Below are positions 25,210 through 36,215 of a DNA stretch of 64,000 nucleotides, in pieces. Source of the DNA: an uncultured Collinsella sp. (GTDB taxonomy: Bacteria > Actinomycetota > Coriobacteriia > Coriobacteriales > Coriobacteriaceae). Position 1 is the first letter of the stretch. Each line of letters starts with the position of its first letter. The position numbers were made by a program, and so were the translations under genes. The DNA is taken from positions 62,001-126,000 of the forward strand of contig UQIL01000002.1 of the NCBI GenBank assembly GCA_900541025.1, written 5' to 3'. The notes beneath the pieces are model-generated. The model had not been told where the DNA came from. It saw only the letters and a program-made list of their open reading frames with translations, and searched no databases.

Positions 25210-26421
25210 ATGCTGTCTGTTGACGAGCAAATGCGTATCATCACCTCGGGCGCCGCGCAGATCGTTCCCGAGGCCGACCTTCGCAAGAAGCTTGAGAAGG
25301 GCGAGCCCCTCAACATCAAGCTCGGCGTCGACCCCACCAGCCCCGACCTGCACCTGGGCCATGCCGTGCCGCTGCGCAAGATGCGCCAGTTCCAGGACCT
25401 GGGCCACAACGTCACCCTCATCATCGGCAACGGTACCGCGTTGATTGGTGACCCCTCGGGCAAGAACTCCACGCGTCCGCAGCTTTCGCAGGAGCAGATC
25501 GAGGCCAACGCCGAGACCTACGTGAGCCAGGCCATGAAGATCCTGGACCCCGAGAAGACCACCATCGTGCACAACGGCGATTGGATCCTTTCGATGGATC
25601 TGGCCGGCCTGCTGCAGGTGTGCTCCAAGTTCACCGTTGCCCGCATTCTTGAGCGCGACGACTTTACCAAGCGCTACCAGTCTCAGACGCCGATCGCCCT
25701 GCATGAGTTCCTGTATCCCGTGATGCAGGCTTTCGACTCTGTGCAGATCAAGGCCGACGTGGAGATGGGCGGCACCGATCAGCTCTTCAACCTGCTCGCC
25801 GGCCGTGAGCTCATGGAGAAGATGGGTATGGAGCCCCAGATCGCGCTCACCATGCCGCTGCTCGAGGGCACCGATGGCGTTCGTAAGATGTCCAAGTCCT
25901 ATGGCAACTACATCGGCCTGACCGACGCCCCCAAGGATATGTTCGGCAAGACCATGTCCATCCCCGACGAGATGATCGGCAAGTACTATCGTCTGGCCAG
26001 CTCGCTCACCCCGGCCGAGGTCGACAAGATCGACGCCGCCCTGGCCGATGGTTCTGCCGACCCCTACGAGCTCAAGCGCGCTCTGGGCCGCGACCTGTGC
26101 GACACCTACCACGGCGCCGGTGCCGGCGACGAGGCTCAGGCCGAGTTCGACCGCGTGTTCAAGGAGGGCCAGCTCGCCGACTTCCCCGAGAAGCACGTTG
26201 AGCTGACTGTTAACGACGAGGGCCAGATCTACCTCGCCGGCCTGCTCAAGGACTTGGGTCTTTCGGCGAGCGCCGGCCAGGCTCGTCGCGATATCGACGG
26301 CGGCGGTGTCAAGATCAACGGCAAGGCCGTGGCTCCCAAGAGCTACAACATCGACCCTAGTGCCCTCAAGCTGGGCGACACCCTCTCCGTAGGCAAGCGC
26401 AAGGGCTTCAAGTTGGTCTAA
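25210..26421 (+). CDS. tyrS: Tyrosyl-tRNA synthetase
   Basis: 403 residues, class I. The HIGH-type HLGH is at 48-51 and KMSKS at 226-230, with a C-terminal S4-like RNA-binding domain. It charges tRNA-Tyr. AAGGAGG lies 8 nt before the ATG. The 96-bp leader is too short for a T-box and none is seen. It ends in a terminator hairpin and then a REP-like element. Confidence 0.96.
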   Translation: MLSVDEQMRIITSGAAQIVPEADLRKKLEKGEPLNIKLGVDPTSPDLHLGHAVPLRKMRQFQDLGHNVTLIIGNGTALIGDPSGKNSTRPQLSQEQIEANAETYVSQAMKILDPEKTTIVHNGDWILSMDLAGLLQVCSKFTVARILERDDFTKRYQSQTPIALHEFLYPVMQAFDSVQIKADVEMGGTDQLFNLLAGRELMEKMGMEPQIALTMPLLEGTDGVRKMSKSYGNYIGLTDAPKDMFGKTMSIPDEMIGKYYRLASSLTPAEVDKIDAALADGSADPYELKRALGRDLCDTYHGAGAGDEAQAEFDRVFKEGQLADFPEKHVELTVNDEGQIYLAGLLKDLGLSASAGQARRDIDGGGVKINGKAVAPKSYNIDPSALKLGDTLSVGKRKGFKLV

Positions 26422-26450
26422 CGAGCGAGTTGACCTCACAAGTGCAATAA

Positions 26451-26485
26451 GGCCGCAGCCGGAACGATTCCGGCTGCGGCCCTTT
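26451..26485 (+). terminator. tyrS terminator
   Basis: A perfect 12-bp stem beginning GGCCGCAGCCGG (26451-26462) and completed at 26470-26481 with a 7-nt loop, followed by only three T residues. The REP-like palindrome starts 6 bp later. Confidence 0.8.
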
Positions 26486-26486
26486 G

Positions 26487-26552
26487 AGTTGCGGTGAAAT
26501 AGTTCCTAAAAATGCCATACGGCGCCCAGGCAGGAACTATTCCACCGCAACT
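26487..26552. repeat. REP-like palindrome, copy 3 (66 bp)
   Basis: Outer arms AGTTGCGGTGAAATAG and CTATTCCACCGCAACT with the GTTCCT inner type, as in copy 1. It lies directly behind the tyrS terminator. Confidence 0.93.
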
Positions 26553-26645
26553 TTTCTTCCGCACCCAAGGGATCATTTGGCGGTGCCGTTAAGCGGATGG
26601 GGTGTTAGCGGGACCTCCTTTTGGGCATACAATTGCTATTGGCTT

Positions 26646-26682
26646 GCTGCGGTGAAGGCTCGTCCGCTCCGCAGCTATTTTT
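26646..26682 (+). promoter_or_regulatory. Terminator-like hairpin in the ade leader
   Basis: GCTGCGG (26646-26652) and CCGCAGC (26669-26675) enclose a 16-nt loop and are followed by TATTTTT, 20 nt before the ade start. A TACAAT -10-like box lies at 26628-26633. The layout would suit attenuation of the purine gene, but no known purine riboswitch core was recognised. Confidence 0.4.
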
Positions 26683-26700
26683 ACAGTTAAAGGAGTATGT

Positions 26701-28521
26701 ATGTCCGTTGAGGTCATGAGGTCTGTGATCGATGCAGCCGAGGGTCGTGTGCCCGTCGACACGCTGTTCACCAATGCGCAGATTGTCGACGTGTACGGTC
26801 AGCGCGTGGCGCCCGGTAGCGTTGCCGTCAAGGACGGCGTAATCGTCGGCGTGCTCTACGACGGTCGCGACGATGCCGCCGGTACCTACGAGGCTGCCGA
26901 GGTCATTGACTGCCAGGGTCGCTATATCGCCCCCGGCTTTATCGACGGACATCTGCATATCGAGTCCTCGAACATCCGTCCCGCCGAGTATGCGCGCATG
27001 GCGGCGACGCGCGGCACCACCACTGCCATTGCCGACAGTCACGAGATCGCCAACGTTTCCGGCCTGGACGGCCTGCGCTTTATGATCGAGGACGGCCGTC
27101 GCGCGCCCATTTCCATCAAGTACATGATGCCCTCGTGCGTGCCCGCGCTGCCCGATGAGCAAGCGGGTGCTGTGATTACCGCCGCCGATATGCAGGCGTT
27201 TTTTGCCGAGCACCCGGGCGACGTCTTTGGTCTGGGCGAAATGATGAACCTGCCGGGTGTCTTTATGGCCGACCCCGAGACCTGCGCTCGCATCGATGCC
27301 GCTAACCAGACGCCGTCCAAGCAAGTTGACGGCCATGCGCCGCTCGTTGCCGGCAAGGACCTCAACGCCTATGCCGCGGCGGGTATTATCGCCGACCACG
27401 AGTCGACGATTCCCGAGGAGGCACTCGACAAACTGTCCCGCGGCATGTATGTGATGCTGCGCGAGGGTACGTGTAGCCACGACCTGGCCAACTTGTCGCC
27501 GATGCTGCTGGAGAACCCCGCCCGTGCCCGCCGCTGCTGTTTTGCGACCGATGACCGCGCTCCCTCCGACGCGCTTTCGACCGGTATGATCGACAACGCC
27601 TGCCGCGTGGCAATCGAGGCCGGTATTGACCCCGTGGTTGCCATCTCTATGGCGTCCCTGTCCACGGCCGAGGCGTTTGGCCTGGACCACGGTTGCCGCG
27701 ACCCGCACGAGCTGCGTGGCGCCATCGCCCCGGGCAAGCGTGCCGACCTGTTGGTGCTCAACGACCTGACGTTTGCCACGGCTCCGCATCGCGTGTATGC
27801 AGCCGGCGCGCTCGTGGCACAGGACGGCACTTTTGTGGGCGAGGTTGCGCCCGAGACCGCCGAGGTCGCAGCGCTTGCCGATGAGCTGCGTGCTTCCGTT
27901 AAGCTGCCGAAGCTATCGCTCGACGTGTTCGACTATGCCTTTAAGCCGGGCGAGGCCGTGATCGACGTGGTGCCGGGCAAGGCCATCACGGGCATGGTTC
28001 GTCCCGAGAATGCCGAGGGTCTGCGCCGCATTATGCTGATCGAACGTCACGGTTGCGGCGTGTCGCTGCAGGCCGAGGGCGCCGATGGCGACGGTCCCGC
28101 CGGCATGGGGCTCGTCGGCAAGCATATCGGCCGTGGCTGGGTGCGCGGCTTTACCATCACGGGCGGTGCCATCGCCTCGACGATTGGCCACGATTCGCAC
28201 AACGTATGCGTCGTGGGCGATAACGCTGCCGATATGATGGCTGCCGTCGAGGCTGTTGGCCAGGGCGACCACGTGCTGGTGCGCAACGGCGAGGTCGTGG
28301 CGCGTATTCCGCTGGCGCTTGGTGGTCTGATGAGCGAGGGCACGGCCGAGGATGTCGCCGCACAGCACGACGACTTTATGGTCAAGGCGCGCGCCATGGG
28401 CATTGAGCCGCCGCTCGATCCCATCATGGGCATCATCTTCCTGCCCCTGCCGGTGATTCCGACGCTCCGCATCCGCCCCGAGGGCATGTTCGACGTCACC
28501 ACCTTCACCTACGCCGACTAG
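26701..28521 (+). CDS. ade: Adenine deaminase
   Basis: 606 residues. The N-terminal amidohydrolase metal site is shown by FIDGHLHIESS and DSHEIANV, and the C-terminal adenine deaminase domain has GLVGKHIGRGWVRGF and GGAIASTIGHDSHN. It converts adenine to hypoxanthine and ammonia, which feeds purine catabolism of the kind encoded at 1-7874. AAAGGAG precedes the ATG. It is a single-gene unit; the HAD gene downstream has its own promoter-like site. Confidence 0.94.
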   Translation: MSVEVMRSVIDAAEGRVPVDTLFTNAQIVDVYGQRVAPGSVAVKDGVIVGVLYDGRDDAAGTYEAAEVIDCQGRYIAPGFIDGHLHIESSNIRPAEYARMAATRGTTTAIADSHEIANVSGLDGLRFMIEDGRRAPISIKYMMPSCVPALPDEQAGAVITAADMQAFFAEHPGDVFGLGEMMNLPGVFMADPETCARIDAANQTPSKQVDGHAPLVAGKDLNAYAAAGIIADHESTIPEEALDKLSRGMYVMLREGTCSHDLANLSPMLLENPARARRCCFATDDRAPSDALSTGMIDNACRVAIEAGIDPVVAISMASLSTAEAFGLDHGCRDPHELRGAIAPGKRADLLVLNDLTFATAPHRVYAAGALVAQDGTFVGEVAPETAEVAALADELRASVKLPKLSLDVFDYAFKPGEAVIDVVPGKAITGMVRPENAEGLRRIMLIERHGCGVSLQAEGADGDGPAGMGLVGKHIGRGWVRGFTITGGAIASTIGHDSHNVCVVGDNAADMMAAVEAVGQGDHVLVRNGEVVARIPLALGGLMSEGTAEDVAAQHDDFMVKARAMGIEPPLDPIMGIIFLPLPVIPTLRIRPEGMFDVTTFTYAD

Positions 28522-28548
28522 TCATCGGGGACGCACTTAAACGACTAG

Positions 28549-28577
28549 TTGTAACGTTTATGACTGCGGGGTCTTAT
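28549..28577 (+). promoter_or_regulatory. Candidate promoter of the HAD gene at 28648
   Basis: TTGTAA (28549-28554) and TCTTAT (28572-28577), each 4 of 6 consensus, with a 17-bp spacer. Transcription would begin around 28584, so nearly the whole leader is the hairpin at 28581-28642. Confidence 0.5.
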
Positions 28578-28580
28578 TTG

Positions 28581-28642
28581 AGCTCCCTTTGGGTACGTTG
28601 GAATCGGATACACGCTCGATTCCAACAAGTCCGAAGGGAGCT
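28581..28642 (+). promoter_or_regulatory. Long leader hairpin that contains the ribosome binding site
   Basis: AGCTCCCTT (28581-28589) pairs with AAGGGAGCT (28634-28642), and TTGGAATCG (28598-28606) with CGATTCCAA (28617-28625). The 8-nt segments between them can also pair except for two mismatches, giving about 24 pairs in a 26-position stem with a 10-nt loop. The 3' arm includes AGGGAG, the binding site for the ATG at 28648, and TTTT follows, so the structure could act as a terminator or a translational switch. Confidence 0.75.
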
Positions 28643-28647
28643 TTTCT

Positions 28648-29442
28648 ATGGTTAAACTGATTGCATCCGATATGGACGGCACGTTGCTTGACGAAAACGG
28701 CCAGGTGCCTCCCGAGACCTACGAACTGATTTTGGCGCTACGCGAGCATGGCGTGCATTTTGCCGCATCGTCAGGCCGCCGCTACGATCGCCTGTGCGAG
28801 TTCTTTGCGTCCGTTCGCGACAAGATGGACTTTGTCGCAGCTAACGGTGCCCAGGTCTACGCCGACGGCAAAATGGTAGACCGCGAGGTATATTCGCACC
28901 TGGCGATTCGAAAGCTCGCCCAGGCCGTCGCGACGTTTCCCAATCTGCATCTTGCGCTCTTCGACCGAACCAAGTCCTTTTTGCTCGATGACGAGTGCAA
29001 GTTTGTGCGTGAGGTCGATAAAGACCTTCCCAATGCCGAGCGCATTTGGGAGCTGCCCGAGCCCAGCGTAAATATCATCAAGGCGAGTATCTTTTGCGAC
29101 GACGGTGCCGTTATGGACAGTGCGTACGTGCTGCAGCGCGAACTCGGTCAGCTCTTTACTTTCGCGCCTTCGGGCAACGCGTGGATCGACGCCATGCAGC
29201 CCGGCGTGTCGAAGGCCTCGGGCATCGCGCAGCTCGCGGAGCATTACGGCATTGGGCGCGACGAGGTCATGGCGTTTGGCGACTCGATGAACGATTACGA
29301 GATCATTCGCTTTGTCGGCACGGGCTGCGCGATGGAAAACGCGCGCCCCGCGCTCAAGGCAGTGGCCGATCGCGTGGTGGGTCGTAACCGCGACCACGCC
29401 GTCCAGCAGGAGCTCCGTCGCGTGCTGGAGAGCCTCGCCTAA
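28648..29442 (+). CDS. HAD superfamily (Cof type) phosphatase
   Basis: 264 residues, subfamily IIB. Motif I is ASDMDGTLLDENG with catalytic D8 and D10; the conserved lysine and GDSMNDYEII-type motif IV are near residue 211. Such enzymes dephosphorylate sugar phosphates or flavin/pyridoxal phosphates; the substrate is unknown. The ribosome binding site AGGGAG lies inside a long hairpin. It is convergent with a second HAD gene of the same subfamily, a 37-bp perfect palindrome separating them; the two are clearly different in sequence. Confidence 0.9.
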   Translation: MVKLIASDMDGTLLDENGQVPPETYELILALREHGVHFAASSGRRYDRLCEFFASVRDKMDFVAANGAQVYADGKMVDREVYSHLAIRKLAQAVATFPNLHLALFDRTKSFLLDDECKFVREVDKDLPNAERIWELPEPSVNIIKASIFCDDGAVMDSAYVLQRELGQLFTFAPSGNAWIDAMQPGVSKASGIAQLAEHYGIGRDEVMAFGDSMNDYEIIRFVGTGCAMENARPALKAVADRVVGRNRDHAVQQELRRVLESLA

Positions 29443-29450
29443 TCCGGCAG

Positions 29451-29497
29451 TTGGGGACGTTCCTTTTCTGCCGGCAGCCGGGGACAGTCCTTGCGGT
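29451..29497. repeat. Half copy of the TGGGGACGTTCC element
   Basis: The sequence TTGGGGACGTTCCTTTTC then GCCGGCAG and GGGACAGTCCTTG matches the right half of the 101-bp palindrome at 58708-58808. No left half is present, so this is a truncated copy. Confidence 0.7.
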
Positions 29498-29504
29498 TTT
29501 CCGG

Positions 29505-29585
29505 GGGTAGCTAATTTGGGACGGGGCTATTTTAGCTACCCGCTTGTTGGGTAGCTAAAATAGCCCCGTCCCAAATTAGCTACCC
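29505..29585. repeat. Perfect 37-bp inverted repeat with 7-nt loop
   Basis: Arms at 29505-29541 and 29549-29585 are fully complementary over 37 bp. Each arm also begins GGGTAGCTAA and ends TTAGCTACCC, so each can fold on itself. It lies between convergent HAD genes and could terminate both, but its length exceeds need. Confidence 0.97.
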
Positions 29586-29601
29586 TGCCGGGTTGCTGCT
29601 G

Positions 29602-30444
29602 CTAGGCGAGGGCAGCCATGATGGTGCGGGCGACGCCGTCGTGGTCGTTGTCGAACTCGGTGATGGCGTCGGCCGCCTCGCGGTCCTCGGACTCGGCGTT
29701 GATCATGGCCATGCCGTGGCCCGCTGCCTGCAGCATGGGGATGTCGTTGATGTTGTCGCCGAACGCCCAGGCGTCGGCGAGAGACTCGCCCAGATGCTCG
29801 CATAGCCACGTGAGGGCCGTTCCCTTGGTGGCACCCTCGCCCATAACCTCGATATTCATGGTGTACGAACGCGTGACCTCGATCCCGCCGAGCGAATCAA
29901 GCGCAGCCGCGATGGCGTCGCGATCGGCCGGCTCGTGCCAGTACATGGCGATGCGCTCGAGCGTCTCGACCTCGTCGATCTTGCTGTCGATATCCATGTC
30001 GATCGGTGTTCGTGTGCGCTTGAGCGAAGCCGCGATGTGGGGGTCGCCGCCGCAGAATTCGTCCAGGCGCGTGTAGAGCGAGCGGGGGAGGAAGCACTGC
30101 CCATCCGCGAAGATATCGAAGGTCACATCGTGGCCGGCGGCGATGCGATGGATGCGATGGGCAATGCCGCAATCGAGCGGACGGCTCAAGATGCACGTGG
30201 CGCGCGAGGCGTCGGTGGGCACATCGTCGTCGAGCTGCCAGACGCTGGCGCCATTGGCGCAAACGGCATAGTGCACGGCGGTATGGGCGAGGATGGGCTC
30301 AAAGATGCCCGACAGCGGACGTCCCGTGCAGGGCACAAATTCAATCCCGCGTCGAGCGAGCTCGTCGAGCATCGCCCAGGTGGCATCACTCATCTGCTTA
30401 CCGCTCGTCAACAGCGTTCCGTCCATATCGGAAAACACAATCAT
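29602..30444 (-). CDS. HAD superfamily (Cof type) phosphatase
   Basis: 280 residues, HAD subfamily IIB. Motif I is FSDMDGTLLTSG (D6, D8), motif II lies in FVPCTGRP, and motif IV in AFGDNINDIPMLQAAG. It probably acts on a small phosphorylated metabolite; the substrate cannot be told. It starts 87 bp after the citrate synthase stop on the same strand, past a terminator hairpin. Its 3' end faces the other HAD gene across a long palindrome. Confidence 0.9.
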   Translation of the reverse strand: MIVFSDMDGTLLTSGKQMSDATWAMLDELARRGIEFVPCTGRPLSGIFEPILAHTAVHYAVCANGASVWQLDDDVPTDASRATCILSRPLDCGIAHRIHRIAAGHDVTFDIFADGQCFLPRSLYTRLDEFCGGDPHIAASLKRTRTPIDMDIDSKIDEVETLERIAMYWHEPADRDAIAAALDSLGGIEVTRSYTMNIEVMGEGATKGTALTWLCEHLGESLADAWAFGDNINDIPMLQAAGHGMAMINAESEDREAADAITEFDNDHDGVARTIMAALA

Positions 30445-30469
30445 TTGATGCAGCCCTTTCTGCTGGCAT

Positions 30470-30508
30470 AAAAAGCGTGGCCGAGGGCGATGATGCCCTG
30501 GCCACGCT
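30470..30508 (-). terminator. Citrate synthase terminator
   Basis: AGCGTGGCC (30474-30482) pairs with GGCCACGCT (30500-30508), with an inner AGGGC/GCCCT pair. On the minus strand it is followed by TTTTT. It separates the citrate synthase gene from the HAD gene. Confidence 0.88.
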
Positions 30509-30531
30509 CGGGTTCTATAACGGTCCGCGTC

Positions 30532-31950
30532 CTAGCGATCGGCGAGCGGCTTGTACTCCAGCGGCTCGATAACCGGGCGATACGCGGGGCGAATAATGCG
30601 GTGCGCGCAGAAGAGCTCTTCCATGCGGTGTGCCGACCAGCCGGCCATGCGGGCGACGGCGAATAGCGGCGTAAAAAGCGTCTCGGGTACGCCGAGCATC
30701 TTGTAGATAAAGCCCGTGTACAGGTCGATGTTGGCACAGATGGGCTTGGTCATGCCGTGGTCGCGCATCACCTGCGGTGCCAGGCGCTCGATGCGCTCGA
30801 TGAGCGCGAACTCCTCGCCCAGGTCCTTCTTGGCGGCAAGCGTGCGCGCGTAACGGCGGCAGACCTCGGCGCGCGGGTCGCTCAGCGTGTAGACGGCGTG
30901 GCCCATACCGTAGATGAGACCCGTGCCGTCGAAGGCCTGCTTGTCGAGGATCTTGCCCAGGTAGGCTGCGACCTCGTCCTCGTCCTCCCAATTGGAGACG
31001 TGCGCACGGATGTCCTCGTGCATGGACACGACCTTGGCGTTGGCGCCGCCGTGGCGCGGGCCCTTGAGTGAGCCGATAGCCGCGGCGTAGGCGGAATACG
31101 GGTCGGTGGCCGAGGAGGACAGCACGCGGCAGGCAAACGTGGAGTTGTTGCCGCCTCCGTGTTCGGCATGCAGCATGAGCATCACGTCGAGCAGCATGGC
31201 TTCGTCGCGGGTGAATGCCATGCCGCCGCGCAACACCTGCAGGATGGTCTCGGCGGTGGAGAGACCGGGTGTGGGGTGCGGTACATGAACCTCGGAGCCG
31301 CGGCGCTTGGCGACCGAGGCCATATGCGCGAAGGCGGCGATGCGGGGGAGACGGGCGAGCATGGAGATGGCGACGTCGATTTCGTGCTCGGGCGTAATGG
31401 CGTCGGGCTCGGCGTCGAAGGCGTAGAGCAGCAGCACGGCGCGCTGAAGCACATTCATGATGCTCGACGACACCGTGGTCATGGGGAACTCTTTGACGTA
31501 CTCATCGCTCAGGTGCCTAAAAGCGCCCAGACGTCCGCAAAAACCGTCGAGCTCCTCTTTGTTGGGCAGCGAGCCCGTGATGAGCAGGTAGGCGACCTCT
31601 TCGTAGCCATAGCGATTCTCGGCCTGGGCGTTGTTGACCAGGTCCTCGATGCTGTAGCCGCGCAGCGTAAGCTTGCCCTGGTCGGGCACGACTTTGCCGT
31701 CGACCTTGTTGTAGCCGTGCACGTCCGAGATGCGGGTAAGGCCCGCGACCACGCCCGAGCCATCGGCATTGCGCAGGCCGCGCTTGACGTTATGCTCTAC
31801 GAACAGGCCCTCGTCGTACGGGGCGGTCGGCAGGCCGTGGTAGAGGTTTTCGCTTTCGGGCGAAATCTGACGGCTCGCCTCGTAATCCAGAACCAGGCGG
31901 CTCAGGTGATCGTCGAAGCGGTAGTAGATTTTCTTGGCGTCGTAGGCCAT
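30532..31950 (-). CDS. Citrate synthase / 2-methylcitrate synthase family
   Basis: 472 residues, somewhat longer than the common 370-430. The catalytic set can be placed: H264 in HAEHGGGNNST, H300 in GPRHGGANAKV and D358 in SDPRA, with GMGHAVY at 348-354. It condenses acetyl-CoA with oxaloacetate (or propionyl-CoA for the methylcitrate branch). In an anaerobe it would supply the oxidative arm to 2-oxoglutarate for glutamate, which fits GltBD in the window. GAGGAG precedes the ATG. The ACT gene lies 77 bp upstream on the same strand. Confidence 0.93.
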   Translation of the reverse strand: MAYDAKKIYYRFDDHLSRLVLDYEASRQISPESENLYHGLPTAPYDEGLFVEHNVKRGLRNADGSGVVAGLTRISDVHGYNKVDGKVVPDQGKLTLRGYSIEDLVNNAQAENRYGYEEVAYLLITGSLPNKEELDGFCGRLGAFRHLSDEYVKEFPMTTVSSSIMNVLQRAVLLLYAFDAEPDAITPEHEIDVAISMLARLPRIAAFAHMASVAKRRGSEVHVPHPTPGLSTAETILQVLRGGMAFTRDEAMLLDVMLMLHAEHGGGNNSTFACRVLSSSATDPYSAYAAAIGSLKGPRHGGANAKVVSMHEDIRAHVSNWEDEDEVAAYLGKILDKQAFDGTGLIYGMGHAVYTLSDPRAEVCRRYARTLAAKKDLGEEFALIERIERLAPQVMRDHGMTKPICANIDLYTGFIYKMLGVPETLFTPLFAVARMAGWSAHRMEELFCAHRIIRPAYRPVIEPLEYKPLADR

Positions 31951-32027
31951 GCGCGCTCCTCTCCGGTCCGCTTTGGGGCCGCGCGCTTGGACGATATGAC
32001 GTCAAGCTGCCCCGAGCGGCTTGTTCG

Positions 32028-32315
32028 CTACAGGCGGTACATAAAGTTAAAGACGTCCTCGCGCTGGATGGACACGTTGACGCCCGAAAGCTCGCCGGCC
32101 TCGGCCAGCGCCTTCTGCAGCTCGGCGAAGTCGAGCTTGGACTCAGCAGTGTCGGCCAGCATGGTCATGGTGAAGATGTCCTCGATAATGGACTGCGTGA
32201 TGTCGCGGATGTCGACGTTTGCCTCGCCCAGAACACGGGTGACGCCGGCGACGATGCCGGGGCGGTTCTTGCCAAGGACGGTGATGACGATACGGGAGGA
32301 CGAGATCTCGGCCAT
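32028..32315 (-). CDS. ACT domain protein (UPF0237 type)
   Basis: 95 residues comprising a single ACT domain: IVITVLGKNRPGIVAGVTRV then DIRDITQSIIEDIFTMTML. Stand-alone ACT proteins of this type (like GcvR halves and UPF0237) probably sense an amino acid, but the ligand and partner here are unknown. It is 77 bp upstream of citrate synthase on the same strand and could be its operon partner. It is divergent from rpmE. Confidence 0.88.
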   Translation of the reverse strand: MAEISSSRIVITVLGKNRPGIVAGVTRVLGEANVDIRDITQSIIEDIFTMTMLADTAESKLDFAELQKALAEAGELSGVNVSIQREDVFNFMYRL

Positions 32316-32528
32316 GGGAAACCCTTTCGCGTGATTGCGGCGCGCGGGGGCGCTCCGCTACGGTACAGTGTTCATCATTGTACCTGTCTGGCGCCAAAAG
32401 GGGTGTGCTTACTGCGGCGTTACACGTCTGCAACATGGGAGGAGGGACAAAGGCGCCCGCTTGCCGCGAATCGTCGTGTCGCCTGCTGTGTCTTGGGCAT
32501 GCCGCACAACGCAAAGACCGTGAACCTT

Positions 32529-32557
32529 TTGTGGGACACGCGGCGCCGTGGTACCAT
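32529..32557 (+). promoter_or_regulatory. Candidate promoter of rpmE
   Basis: TTGTGG (32529-32534) and TACCAT (32552-32557) with a 17-bp spacer. This lies in the 326-bp divergent gap 32316-32641 between the ACT gene and rpmE, which otherwise shows no gene and no notable repeat. Confidence 0.5.
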
Positions 32558-32641
32558 AGCCGAGTTTGTTGTCTTGGTCGGAAACCAAGACGCCTTATGC
32601 GCTGATCGGTAACCAGCGCCTGACCAATAAGGAGTCCTACC

Positions 32642-33067
32642 ATGAAGCAGGGTATCCATCCCCAGTATGTCGAGTGCACGGTGACGTGCTCCTGCGGCAA
32701 CACCTTCAAGACGCACGCTACCGTGTCCGAGATGAAGGTCGAGCTTTGCAACGAGTGCCACCCGTTCTACACCGGCCAGCAGAAGTTCGTCGACACCGGT
32801 GGACGCGTCCAGCGCTTCGCCGACAAGTTCGGTGGCGCCGCTGCCGCCCAGCTCAAGAAGGCTGAGGAGGCCAAGGCTGCCAAGGCCGCCAAGGCTGCTG
32901 AGGCCGAGGCCGCTCGCAAGGCCGCCGCTGAGGCTAAGGCTGCCGAGAAGGCTAAGCGTGCCGCTAAGTTCGCCGAGGAGGCTGCCAAGCAGGCCGCCGA
33001 GGCTCCCGCAGAGGCTCCCGTCGAGGAGGCCGCTGCCGAGGCCGAGACCACCGAGGCTGCTGAGTAA
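32642..33067 (+). CDS. rpmE: 50S ribosomal protein L31 with long Ala/Lys/Glu tail
   Basis: The first ~70 residues are zinc-type L31: KQGIHPQYVECTVTCSCG, then CNECHPFYTGQQKFVDTGG, with cysteines 16, 18, 37 and 40 as ligands. After these comes a tail of about 70 residues made mostly of Ala, Lys and Glu that would form a helix, doubling the usual length to 141. L31 bridges the two subunits; a long helical tail could reach another partner. The gene is alone, with a strong terminator. Confidence 0.95.
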   Translation: MKQGIHPQYVECTVTCSCGNTFKTHATVSEMKVELCNECHPFYTGQQKFVDTGGRVQRFADKFGGAAAAQLKKAEEAKAAKAAKAAEAEAARKAAAEAKAAEKAKRAAKFAEEAAKQAAEAPAEAPVEEAAAEAETTEAAE

Positions 33068-33101
33068 ATAGCTCGCCGAGCAAACACTCGCATTCATGGC
33101 T

Positions 33102-33145
33102 AAAGGGCCGCGTATCCATTTGGGTACGCGGCCCTTTTCTTTTAT
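33102..33145 (+). terminator. rpmE terminator
   Basis: A 13-bp stem beginning AAAGGGCCGCGTA (33102-33114) and completed at 33125-33137, followed by TTTTCTTTTAT. Confidence 0.92.
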
Positions 33146-33158
33146 TGGTGCAAACGAG

Positions 33159-33198
33159 CCTGCCCCCATTGCACCAGATTGGTGCGAAGGGGACGGGT
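33159..33198. repeat. GCACC/GGTGC palindrome of the CTGTCCC family
   Basis: TTGCACC and GGTGCG are enclosed by GCCTGCCCCC and AAGGGGACGGGT. The same design occurs at 63683-63748. It lies in the 340-bp gap 33068-33407 between rpmE and secA, which contains the rpmE terminator, this element and the next palindrome, and no gene. Confidence 0.7.
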
Positions 33199-33241
33199 TA
33201 GCTTGCGCCAAATTGCAGAGCGGCAGCGTTTTCCCAGATAA

Positions 33242-33278
33242 AACCTGCCAAAATAAACCTGTCCCTTTTTGGCAGGTT
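33242..33278. repeat. AACCTGCC palindrome with AAACCTGTCCC core
   Basis: AACCTGCCAAAA (33242-33253) pairs with TTTTGGCAGGTT (33267-33278). The core AAAATAAACCTGTCCC is shared with the element at 45410-45447, directly before the serine recombinase gene. Confidence 0.75.
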
Positions 33279-33407
33279 GGTCGTAGTTATTACGTGGCGG
33301 TCGAGGTCGACCGTATAGGCCGTGCCTTGTTTGGCTAAAGTACATTTATCTGTGTTTAACTCGCCCGCAGCTGCACGGCGTGGGCGATGGCCAAAAAGGA
33401 AAACCAC

Positions 33408-36214
<2,807 letters not shown>

Positions 36215-36215
<1 letters not shown>

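Noticed and set aside
26553..26700. Purine riboswitch upstream of ade
   Set aside because: No conserved purine aptamer core could be found; only a simple hairpin with T run is present.
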